From positions 1 to 5,340 of the forward strand of contig JAQULX010000229.1 of the NCBI GenBank assembly GCA_028718465.1: 5,340 nucleotides of DNA, given 5' to 3'. The notes under the pieces are model-generated. The model had not been told where the DNA came from. It did not search any database and was given only the letters and a program-made list of their open reading frames with translations. Each line of letters opens with the position of its first letter. Within the stretch, counting starts at the first letter, position 1. The stretch is from Dehalococcoidales bacterium. Its GTDB lineage: Bacteria; Chloroflexota; Dehalococcoidia; Dehalococcoidales; UBA3254. Made by a program: the position numbers and the translations under genes. Shown in pieces: positions 1-5,203 of this stretch.

Positions 1-20
1 AGTACTCCCTGCTTTAACAT
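1..20 (-). CDS. Start of an unidentified gene, cut by the left edge
   Basis: An ATG on the minus strand at 20-18 opens a frame reading M-L-K-Q-G-V-L before the window ends. It is preceded by AGAGGTG five bases upstream, a good Shine-Dalgarno match. It lies about 80 bp beyond the premature stop of the hsdR fragment, on the same strand. It does not read like HsdR and is not in a frame that would continue HsdR. Too little is visible to identify it. A transposase that interrupted hsdR is one possibility by context only; an unrelated downstream operon gene is another. Confidence 0.45.
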
Positions 21-24
21 TTTT

Positions 25-39
25 TCACCTCTTTGGTGA
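25..39 (-). promoter_or_regulatory. Ribosome binding site inside a small hairpin
   Basis: On the minus strand the sequence TCACC-AAAGA-GGTGA forms a perfect 5-bp stem with a 5-base loop. The 3' arm contains the GGTG of the Shine-Dalgarno for the gene starting at 20, so the hairpin would hide it. The stem is short and its stability is uncertain. Confidence 0.35.
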
Positions 40-99
40 TTATTCCTTAGCTTTGCTTCTATTGTAGCTTAGCTTCGAAACTAACATCAAATGAGGCTG

Positions 100-450
100 T
101 TACAGACTTTTTGATGGCGAATCAAGGTTAATAGCTACTGTTGTGTTTTTGGTAAGTAGCTTATGAACAGCCCTATTGACCTCCAACATCTGTTTACCGG
201 GATATAGCGTGAGTTCCCGGTACACGTCATCTATCTGTTTATCCGTTAACCATTCCTTGCCATCCTCAGTAACATTAATGAGTTTGATTGATCGCCTGAA
301 TACATCCTCCAGGATAACCTCGCGGAAAGAATTCCGTTTGCTGGTTGACGGGTTTTGCGGAATGAAACTCGCTCCATGATCAATTACCTCCCAGCCAAGT
401 TGTCTTAGCTTATCCAGGAAAGGTTGTTCCACATTTTTGTATTCAGGCAT
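100..450 (-). pseudogene. hsdR: Truncated type I restriction subunit R (N-terminal 116 residues only)
   Basis: The protein opens with EQPFLDKLRQLGWEVI (residues 8-23) and continues through FREVILEDVFRRSIKLIN (42-59), LTDKQIDDVYREL (68-80) and NRAVHKLLTKNTTV (92-105). This is the conserved start of HsdR, the endonuclease/translocase subunit of type I restriction enzymes. Full HsdR proteins are around 1000 residues. This one ends in TAA about 10 residues after NTTV, before the D...ExK nuclease core and all DEAD-box helicase motifs. The last residues (LDSPSKSL) no longer look like HsdR, and neither other minus frame in 1-100 restores it, so a simple frameshift in view does not explain the loss. 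The ATG at 450 lies 3 bp after the hsdS stop, with GGAG six bases upstream inside hsdS. It is probably non-functional for restriction. The remainder of hsdR could lie further left beyond an insertion. Confidence 0.8.
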
Positions 451-453
451 AAT

Positions 454-1785
454 CTACTCCATGGCTTTTATTGGTTCTTCTTCATATTTCACCCGGACTT
501 TACCAGTGAGGAGAACGGACATGAGTGCGATTTTAAGGTTACGAATTTTTTCTAGATACGAGGATTCTCTATCTATCTTGGCTAGAATGCTTCTACAGAT
601 CGTTAGCATAGAATTCTGTTCACCAATTTCAGGCCGAATTATATGGAAGCTTTTCAGATCTCTCATTGGCAACTGGGGTTGAGCTGAACCAGAGACAATA
701 TTTTTAAATTCCAATTCGAAAACATAATTTATTAAGGATTGGAACAAAAATTCGTGAAGAAGCTTTGCATCCATATTTCTGAGAATAAGCATACCTGAGT
801 TTATTCTCATGTTGGTGAAAGGGACTAATTCATTGAAATAAGCGATATTACCAACAGTACCTCTTGTAGTAATAACCACATCATTTCTGGCTAGCTTTCC
901 AGTACCCATCAAGTTATCTTTCTTTTGTGTAATGAATTGAACATTTTTGAATACGAAACCTGACTTTGTTACATTATTCGCACTCAAAAAGACGCAGTAC
1001 CCATCTTCAAGCAGCTCATTTTCATGTGGATAGTTTTCACCCCTATCACCATCAATTACATCTACTTGGGAATCTCTTATTGTTATCAGGTCCCATTCCT
1101 TAGGTACCCATCCCAATTCTGTTTTCTTATAAAGGTCTGGAGCATCCTGATACCTGAGCCGCAGTTTGCCGTTTTTATCCAGTCCGCGAGTAAATAGGTC
1201 CTGCATCATACATTGTTTAATAGCCTTATATTTGGCGATGGCGGCTTCGGTCTTTTCAATCACCGCGTCAACGGTGCAGAGAATCCGGGCGATTTTTCGC
1301 TGCTCCGATTTAACATCTGGAATCAGTATTTTCAAGGACTTAACATCTGTTGAACTAATTGCCGGATAGTTAGATCCTGCTACAAGATTATTTATTTGTC
1401 GTGATGCATGATCTGAATATAAATAGTGGTAGATATACTCTGTTGAATTACCATTCTTTTTGGTTAATACTGCAAAACCTGTTGAGCCAATATAGTCTTT
1501 TATTACCTCTCCTAACATGGCAAAACCCTGGAGATTTGGACGGACAGTCGCTAGAAGTACATCGTTATCATGGAGAATTCTGCGAGCTCGCGATGGAGCA
1601 TTTTTAAACACAAGAGTTTGGATGTTTTGAGATATTGTTCCATGGTTAACATCTGACAAAGAAATATATTTGAATACATAGTCTGGGTCAGTATTTTCCG
1701 GAAGATTCTCTAAATCCACATGGCAAACGTCATCGAAATTTTTCTCTGACCAAAGGGTTGGTAAAGCGAGCGGGCAACTACTCAT
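454..1785 (-). CDS. hsdS: Type I restriction-modification specificity subunit S
   Basis: HsdS recognises the bipartite DNA target and docks the M and R subunits. At 443 residues it has the usual length and layout. TRD1 spans roughly residues 10-156 and ends in GSNYPAISSTDVKSLKILIP (137-156). A central conserved helix follows, EQRKIARIL to MMQDLFT (161-199), then the linker GLDKNGKLR. TRD2 begins at LGWVPKEWDL (224-233) and ends with GSAQPQLPMRDLKSFHIIRP (366-385). A second conserved helix, EQNSMLTI to LLTGKVRV (389-432), precedes the C-terminus. The repeated GS-x-x-P-x-(I/L) ends and the paired helices are the family's half-repeat signature. The start at 1785 is supported by AAGGAG seven bases upstream and by an 8-bp overlap with the hsdM stop. 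The TRD coding parts are much more A+T-rich than the central conserved part, as expected if they were exchanged separately. The target sequence cannot be predicted from this. Confidence 0.93.
   Translation of the reverse strand: MSSCPLALPTLWSEKNFDDVCHVDLENLPENTDPDYVFKYISLSDVNHGTISQNIQTLVFKNAPSRARRILHDNDVLLATVRPNLQGFAMLGEVIKDYIGSTGFAVLTKKNGNSTEYIYHYLYSDHASRQINNLVAGSNYPAISSTDVKSLKILIPDVKSEQRKIARILCTVDAVIEKTEAAIAKYKAIKQCMMQDLFTRGLDKNGKLRLRYQDAPDLYKKTELGWVPKEWDLITIRDSQVDVIDGDRGENYPHENELLEDGYCVFLSANNVTKSGFVFKNVQFITQKKDNLMGTGKLARNDVVITTRGTVGNIAYFNELVPFTNMRINSGMLILRNMDAKLLHEFLFQSLINYVFELEFKNIVSGSAQPQLPMRDLKSFHIIRPEIGEQNSMLTICRSILAKIDRESSYLEKIRNLKIALMSVLLTGKVRVKYEEEPIKAME
457..460 (-). promoter_or_regulatory. 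Ribosome binding site of hsdR, inside the end of hsdS
   Basis: GGAG on the minus strand lies six bases before the hsdR ATG and overlaps the last codons of hsdS. This supports translational coupling of the two genes and fixes the hsdR start at 450. Confidence 0.6.
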
Positions 1786-4315
1786 AACCTAACTCCTTAA
1801 GGTATGATGATAGTTCTTGGCTAACCCGATCTCTTTCATTGAGGATAGAATTCAACGGTTGATTGTATTTTCCCCAGAGGTTTTCCAGAGCCGACCTCAG
1901 AGAGCGCTGATACTGCTCCAGATGTTCGTCAACCGTGGAGTGCAGTGTCCGGTTCCAGCGGGCAAGAATCAGTCTCCTGGCCTCCGCTTCGTCAATCTTT
2001 GCTCTGGCTTCTTCGACCAACTTTTCTTTATGGTCCTTAATCTCTTTAATTTTCTTCCGGCATTGCTTGAGCTCCGCTTCCAATTCACCATGCCGCTCAA
2101 TCCGTTGGGTTTCTCGTTCTATATCGTCAGTTAATTTTTCAACCTGAAAAACTAAACCATCGATTTCCGCCTTAATACCAGCAATCGACAAAAAAGTCCT
2201 TTGAGTGGCTTTCAAACGTTTTTCACTATTCTTGAGCTCGCGCTGGGCTTCTTTCAACTCTCCGCCCAGGCTCTTGATGGTTTGCTTTACTTCAGCCAAT
2301 TCGTCTTTCGGCCAAACCTCATATTCCTCTTCCCTCCAAACGCCTTCTTCCAGCTCATTGACTTCTTTGAAGAGAGCTTCCAGCTCGTCCCGCCGGGATT
2401 CATTCTGGCGCAGTTCTTTCAACACTTCCGGGAACTGGCTTTCCAGGATTTCCTCATCCGGGATAAGCTCAGCGTTCCACCCACTGGCAGCCACGCTCCG
2501 CAAGTCGGTGTCAAGGCTATCCCAATAGGCTGCAAAAGCGCCGCGACTTTGGAATTCGTCCAGTATTCCCAATCCGCTGAGGCTGGTGGTAATAGTGGCT
2601 GAAAACTGGTGATATAGGGCATAGATGTTTTTCTTTTCCGGTAAGGCTTCCAGATCTGCCAGATGAGCCTTCCACCAGGTTTCCAGGAGGCCATTAAACC
2701 GGGCGTGTTGATTCTGAATTTCCGGGCTATCATCCAGCAGTGTTTTAATGTTTTCTTTGCTCTGTGTGCTATCAGCGAAATTAAGATATCCCGGTCTATT
2801 ATCTGTAAAAAGCCTTTCTCTTAAGCCTGGATAATTCTTCCAGTAATTATTCAGCGCATCCACTTCACCGGCCGGAATGCCTCCCTGCAAATGGGCGCTG
2901 ACATCATGCGGCTCAGCTGGAGGACTATTATCCACATAACGCCGGATATTACAGTTGAAATCCTCTTTTTGGAGTTCTTCCAAACTCACCAGCTTGCTGT
3001 AACCGTCAATTTGCTGCTTGGCCCGATAAGTATGGGTAATCTTCTCAATATCCTCCGGACGCAGGATGTTCTGCACTTTGCCTTCTTTGTATTCCCGGTC
3101 GGCATTGATGAAAAAGACCCCTTTCCGATCTTGAGCTCCTGATTTATTGATAACCAGGACAGAAGCAGGAATCCCTGTGCCATAGAAAAGGGCTGGAGGC
3201 AGGCCGATAATGGCTTCCAGCAGACCTTTCTCGATCATCCATTTACGCATTTTCTTCTCTTCGCCACCTCGGAAGAGAACACCATGCGGCATGATGACTG
3301 CCAGACGGCCGTTGGCTTTTAGAACGCTTATCATGTGCTGGACAAACATGAAGTCTGCTTTGCCTTTCTTCGGCATCCAGTAAATGTATCTGTCTTTAAA
3401 TTTCATGCCGGTAGTAGAATAGTTCTGGGAGAAAGGCGGATTAGCGATGACAATATCGAAGCGTCTTAATTCCCCATTCAGAATATGCTTGGGATTCTCC
3501 AGAGTGTCGCCGTTTTCTATCTGGGCATCCAGAATGTCATGAAACAGCAAGTTCAATTTGCAGAGCCCCCAGGTTGTTCCGTTCTTGTCCTGGCCGAAGA
3601 GAGTTAGATTCTTGGCTGTGCCGTATTTGTTTTCAACATAGTTCCGTGACTCTATAAGCATACCGCCGGATCCGACTGCCGGGTCACAAACTTCAGCATT
3701 TTCCGGCGGGTCCAGTAGATTTACGAGAAGCCGGACGACGGGACGGGGTGTATAGAATTCTCCACCCTTCTTCCCTGCGCTATCCGCAAAGTATTTAATC
3801 AGGTATTCATAAGCTGCGCCTAAAAGATCCGGAAACTCCAGGCGTTCTTCAGTTAGCGTTACGTTATCGAAATGGGTAATCAGATCCACCAGGTCATGGT
3901 CGGTTATCCGTTTGTCATTTTTCCCGAAGGTCTTATTAAAATCGATCGGTTTCAGAACGCCTTCCAGAATATTTATATTCTGGTCTTCCAGGGCAGCAAA
4001 AGCTTTCATGAGCTCGCTGCCGACTTCCTGCTTTAAATGCCGGATATGTTCCCAGCGGGCATTCTCCGGGACAAAAAAAGTATAGGCATTGGGACGTTCC
4101 CAGCCCTTTTTAAAGTCTTCTGCTTTTAATCCGCGGCTTTCAAGTTCGCTTTTTCTAACTTCTCTTTCTTTAGTGAACTGGTCATTCACCCGTTTAAGGA
4201 AAAGCATGGCGATGACGTACTCTTTAAACTCCGAGGCATCCATGTTCCCGCGCAGAGATTCACAGGCTTCTTCCAGAAAATCTTCCAACCAGGAAAGCGA
4301 ATATTTTCGCGTCAT
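1778..4315 (-). CDS. hsdM: Type I restriction-modification DNA methyltransferase subunit M, long form
   Basis: This is an adenine-N6 DNA methyltransferase that uses S-adenosylmethionine; with HsdS it forms the modification complex. Residues 1-160 form the HsdM N-terminal helical domain (SLRGNMDASEFKEYVIAMLF at 20-39). The catalytic domain shows motif X GGEFYTP (184-190), SAM-binding motif I DPAVGSGG (211-218), catalytic motif IV NPPF (292-295), and the conserved stretch GRLAVIMPHGVLFRGG (336-351). At 845 residues it far exceeds the roughly 500 of classical HsdM such as EcoKI M. After about residue 470 there is a helical extension, with a charged heptad-rich coiled coil at about 635-775 and a helical tail to the end. 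Long M subunits of this style occur in some bacteria and archaea, from memory. The start at 4315 matches the expected N-terminus and has GAAAGGA eight bases upstream. All catalytic motifs look intact. Confidence 0.96.
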   Translation of the reverse strand: MTRKYSLSWLEDFLEEACESLRGNMDASEFKEYVIAMLFLKRVNDQFTKEREVRKSELESRGLKAEDFKKGWERPNAYTFFVPENARWEHIRHLKQEVGSELMKAFAALEDQNINILEGVLKPIDFNKTFGKNDKRITDHDLVDLITHFDNVTLTEERLEFPDLLGAAYEYLIKYFADSAGKKGGEFYTPRPVVRLLVNLLDPPENAEVCDPAVGSGGMLIESRNYVENKYGTAKNLTLFGQDKNGTTWGLCKLNLLFHDILDAQIENGDTLENPKHILNGELRRFDIVIANPPFSQNYSTTGMKFKDRYIYWMPKKGKADFMFVQHMISVLKANGRLAVIMPHGVLFRGGEEKKMRKWMIEKGLLEAIIGLPPALFYGTGIPASVLVINKSGAQDRKGVFFINADREYKEGKVQNILRPEDIEKITHTYRAKQQIDGYSKLVSLEELQKEDFNCNIRRYVDNSPPAEPHDVSAHLQGGIPAGEVDALNNYWKNYPGLRERLFTDNRPGYLNFADSTQSKENIKTLLDDSPEIQNQHARFNGLLETWWKAHLADLEALPEKKNIYALYHQFSATITTSLSGLGILDEFQSRGAFAAYWDSLDTDLRSVAASGWNAELIPDEEILESQFPEVLKELRQNESRRDELEALFKEVNELEEGVWREEEYEVWPKDELAEVKQTIKSLGGELKEAQRELKNSEKRLKATQRTFLSIAGIKAEIDGLVFQVEKLTDDIERETQRIERHGELEAELKQCRKKIKEIKDHKEKLVEEARAKIDEAEARRLILARWNRTLHSTVDEHLEQYQRSLRSALENLWGKYNQPLNSILNERDRVSQELSSYLKELGYE
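1793..1798 (-). promoter_or_regulatory. Ribosome binding site of hsdS, inside the end of hsdM
   Basis: AAGGAG on the minus strand lies seven bases before the hsdS ATG, in the last codons of hsdM. The two genes overlap in ATGAGTAG, so a ribosome ending hsdM terminates at the hsdS start. Confidence 0.8.
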
Positions 4316-4318
4316 TAA

Positions 4319-4396
4319 CTAAGTCCTTTCGTCGTTGCAGATGGTTTGATAAGATATGATGTTTTTGAAAGACAAAAAGATAATAAATTTTATCAT
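4319..4396 (-). CDS. Possible 25-residue leader peptide directly upstream of hsdM
   Basis: An ATG at 4396 is preceded by a consensus AGGAGGTG with ideal 7-base spacing. It opens a 25-codon frame beginning MIKFIIFLSFKNIISYQ and ending NDERT, stopping at TAG. The stop lies only 3 bases (TTA) before the hsdM ATG and is in the same frame. The N-terminal half is hydrophobic with one lysine; the C-terminal half is polar. It could be a translated leader that couples or modulates hsdM expression, or a tiny hydrophobic peptide. It is not a known attenuator type: there is no run of a single amino acid and no evident terminator hairpin before hsdM. The quality of the Shine-Dalgarno is the main evidence for translation. 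Whether the peptide is conserved is unknown. Confidence 0.5.
   Translation of the reverse strand: MIKFIIFLSFKNIISYQTICNDERT
4324..4330 (-). promoter_or_regulatory. Ribosome binding site of hsdM, inside the leader ORF
   Basis: GAAAGGA on the minus strand ends eight bases before the hsdM ATG and lies within the last codons of the leader ORF. It is weaker than the AGGAGGTG serving the leader ORF, which fits hsdM translation being coupled to leader translation. Confidence 0.55.
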
Positions 4397-4403
4397 GATT
4401 GTA

Positions 4404-4411
4404 CACCTCCT
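4404..4411 (-). promoter_or_regulatory. Consensus Shine-Dalgarno of the leader ORF
   Basis: AGGAGGTG on the minus strand is seven bases from the ATG at 4396. It is the best ribosome binding site in the window. No other minus-strand ATG lies at a suitable distance from it, so it most likely serves the leader ORF and not hsdM. Confidence 0.6.
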
Positions 4412-4427
4412 ATAGGATGTAATCAAT

Positions 4428-4445
4428 AACCTTACGTCAACCTTA
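4428..4445. repeat. Heptamer AACCTTA repeated at 11-bp spacing
   Basis: AACCTTA occurs at 4428-4434 and 4439-4445 on the plus strand. The 11-bp period is one helical turn, as in a tandem operator half-site. It lies between the candidate promoter and the leader ORF, where a bound repressor could act. It is short enough to be chance. Confidence 0.3.
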
Positions 4446-4472
4446 AGTTAATCCGGTATTTATTGAGGCTAA

Positions 4473-4502
4473 ATTTTGACTTTTCGCCTGTGTGAATGTC
4501 AA
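4473..4502 (-). promoter_or_regulatory. Candidate sigma-70-type promoter for the leader-hsdM-hsdS operon
   Basis: On the minus strand a perfect -35 hexamer TTGACA (4502-4497) is followed after 18 bases by CAAAAT (4478-4473), which matches four of six -10 positions including the key A2 and T6. Transcription would begin near 4466, giving a leader of about 70 bases before the ATG at 4396. The -10 element is imperfect, so the exact start is uncertain. Confidence 0.4.
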
Positions 4503-4519
4503 TCTGTACTAAAGAAGGT

Positions 4520-4594
4520 GTTCATCTCTAGTATTTAAGAATGGATTTGAGTAGTTGAACGTTCAACTCTAGCTTCAGTCGAACGGTGTTGAAC
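4520..4594. repeat. Palindrome and repeat cluster upstream of the operon promoter
   Basis: AGTTGAACGTTCAACT at 4553-4568 is a perfect 16-bp palindrome. GTTGAAC recurs at 4588-4594, and the variant GTCGAAC lies at 4578-4584. Separately, GTTCATCTCTAG (4520-4531) and GTTCAACTCTAG (4561-4572) are an 11-of-12 direct repeat 41 bp apart. The cluster sits just upstream of the candidate -35. It resembles a binding region for a dimeric regulator, but no regulator gene is visible. Confidence 0.45.
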
Positions 4595-4637
4595 AGCAAT
4601 ATTTCTAACTGAAAAAGCTTGAGGATTACTAAAAATA

Positions 4638-4806
4638 GTGAAAGAGAGTCCAATAACCGGGTTAATTAAAATAGCCTTGGGTGGAACCGATCGTCAAGAA
4701 TCTGCTGAAGCCGGAGGCTAGGGAAGGCATCAGCAATCTGATATCACAACTAAGTGAAAGTATAGCAGCGTCCGAATGTCAAAAAGCTCTCCTGGAGCAA
4801 TCATAA
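4638..4806 (+). pseudogene. Unidentified coding remnant, probably frameshifted
   Basis: Two overlapping plus-strand frames both read like protein. The first runs from a GTG at 4638, beginning VKESPITGLIKIALGG, and stops at TAG after 27 codons. The second runs from 4681 to 4806, with NLLKPEAREGISNLISQLSE in its first half and QKALLEQS before the TAA. The second has a plausible amphipathic helical C-terminus but no good start or ribosome binding site. Together they suggest the 3' end of a decayed gene with a frameshift near 4680-4720. I do not recognise the family. Chance open frames are a real alternative. Confidence 0.3.
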
Positions 4807-5076
4807 TAATTACCTTAAAAAGCCTGCCTTGCCTCTCTACGTTGGATTGAATGATACCAGACCTGCGTGTTTATTTTTATCGAAATTAACAGCTATTAAA
4901 CCAGATCTACATTGACATAGCCGCCAAACGGTCAATCGTAGGCATCCAGCCCAAACCCACTTTCTATCCGCTATTTAAGGCTCTGGAGAATCAGAAGGAT
5001 AACAAAATCATCGTTTTCTGGGATACCAAATGCAAAAAAATAGAGCCTGGTTTTAACAACGACTCTAGTACTGTGA

Positions 5077-5093
5077 TGGTGGAGACGGGGGAG
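5077..5093 (-). other. 17-bp match to a tmRNA or tRNA 3' end, possible attachment-site remnant
   Basis: Read on the minus strand, 5093-5077 is CTCCCCCGTCTCCACCA. It looks like the T-arm 3' strand, acceptor strand CGTCTCC, discriminator A and CCA of a tmRNA (whose usual 5' end GGGGACG would pair with it, with a G-U at the third pair) or of an alanine-type tRNA. No T-loop GTTCGA and no 5' half are present, so this is not a functional RNA gene. Integrating elements leave such duplicated 3' ends. It could also simply be part of the local hairpin. Confidence 0.3.
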
Positions 5094-5103
5094 GCCCTGT
5101 CTC
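5082..5103. repeat. Small G+C-rich hairpin
   Basis: GAGAC (5082-5086) and GTCTC (5099-5103) form a 5-bp stem enclosing a G-rich then C-rich stretch (GGGGGAGGCCCT) that can add about three further pairs. It overlaps the tRNA-like 3' end. No T-run follows on either strand, so it is not a typical intrinsic terminator. Confidence 0.4.
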
Positions 5104-5186
5104 TCCCTGCACTACGATATTTCGCTTTGCCCTTCCTCCGTGACTCTACCCTCGTTGCAGCCAGATAACAAAAATGCTTCCTCTCC

Positions 5187-5201
5187 CCTGATATTATCAG
5201 G
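5187..5201. repeat. 15-bp inverted repeat after the right-edge gene
   Basis: CCTGATATTATCAGG has 7-base arms around a single central base and begins two bases beyond the stop codon of the minus-strand gene ending at 5204. As RNA it could fold into a 6-bp stem with a 3-base loop. A run of five T lies about a dozen bases further on the minus strand, too far for a textbook intrinsic terminator. It may be a weak terminator or a protein-binding site. Confidence 0.4.
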
Positions 5202-5203
5202 CG

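Larger units (their letters stand above)
4890..5169 (+). pseudogene. Possible C-terminal remnant of a serine recombinase
   Basis: After a stop at 4887-4889, this plus-strand frame stays open to a TAA at 5167-5169 without a convincing start codon. It includes IYIDIAAKRSIVGIQPKP followed by TFYPLFKALENQ. From memory this resembles the tail of some bacterial recombinases (pattern KR-x-V-x-G-I-x-P-K-P-x-F-x-P-L-F). The recombinase-like part ends near 5040; beyond that the frame (NNDSSTVMVETGEALSLP) is probably non-coding read-through. No catalytic serine domain is in the window, so it would be inactive. The assignment rests on recollection of a short motif. Confidence 0.35.
4397..5203. other. Intergenic region without intact genes
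   Basis: About 800 bases between the leader ORF and the right-edge gene. The left part (4397-4600) holds the candidate operon control elements. The part from 4620 to 5170 holds plus-strand coding remnants and the tRNA-like 3' end. At 4807-4886 I see only short frames on either strand and no clear RNA, repeat or regulatory signal. No CRISPR array and no complete insertion sequence were seen. Confidence 0.6.

Noticed and set aside
1..100. Continuation of hsdR by a simple frameshift
   Set aside because: Translating all three minus frames of this stretch gives only short frames with stops and nothing resembling HsdR.
1817..2602. Plus-strand open frames opposite the hsdM coiled coil
   Set aside because: They are rich in F, S and L, as expected from the antisense of Glu/Lys-rich coiled-coil codons; there is no ribosome site or known domain.
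2419..2733. 104-codon minus-strand frame inside hsdM
   Set aside because: It overlaps strongly coding hsdM sequence in another frame and has no recognisable motif; it is a shadow frame.
4319..4396. Amber read-through (pyrrolysine) fusing the leader ORF to HsdM
   Set aside because: The TAG is in frame with hsdM, but the leader has its own consensus ribosome site, hsdM has its own site and a typical HsdM N-terminus, and hsdM and hsdS also end in TAG.
4413..4440. TTGACG (4440-4435) with TATAGG as an hsdM promoter
   Set aside because: The spacing is about 20 bases and transcription would start within or after the leader Shine-Dalgarno. The TTGACA at 4502-4497 is a better candidate.
5070..5160. 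A complete tmRNA or tRNA gene on the minus strand
   Set aside because: Only the last 17 bases match; no T-loop GTTCGA, no 5' acceptor strand and no D or anticodon arm were found.
4397..5203. CRISPR array, retron or other RNA-based defence element
   Set aside because: No regularly spaced repeats, no reverse transcriptase and no long structured inverted repeat were found.
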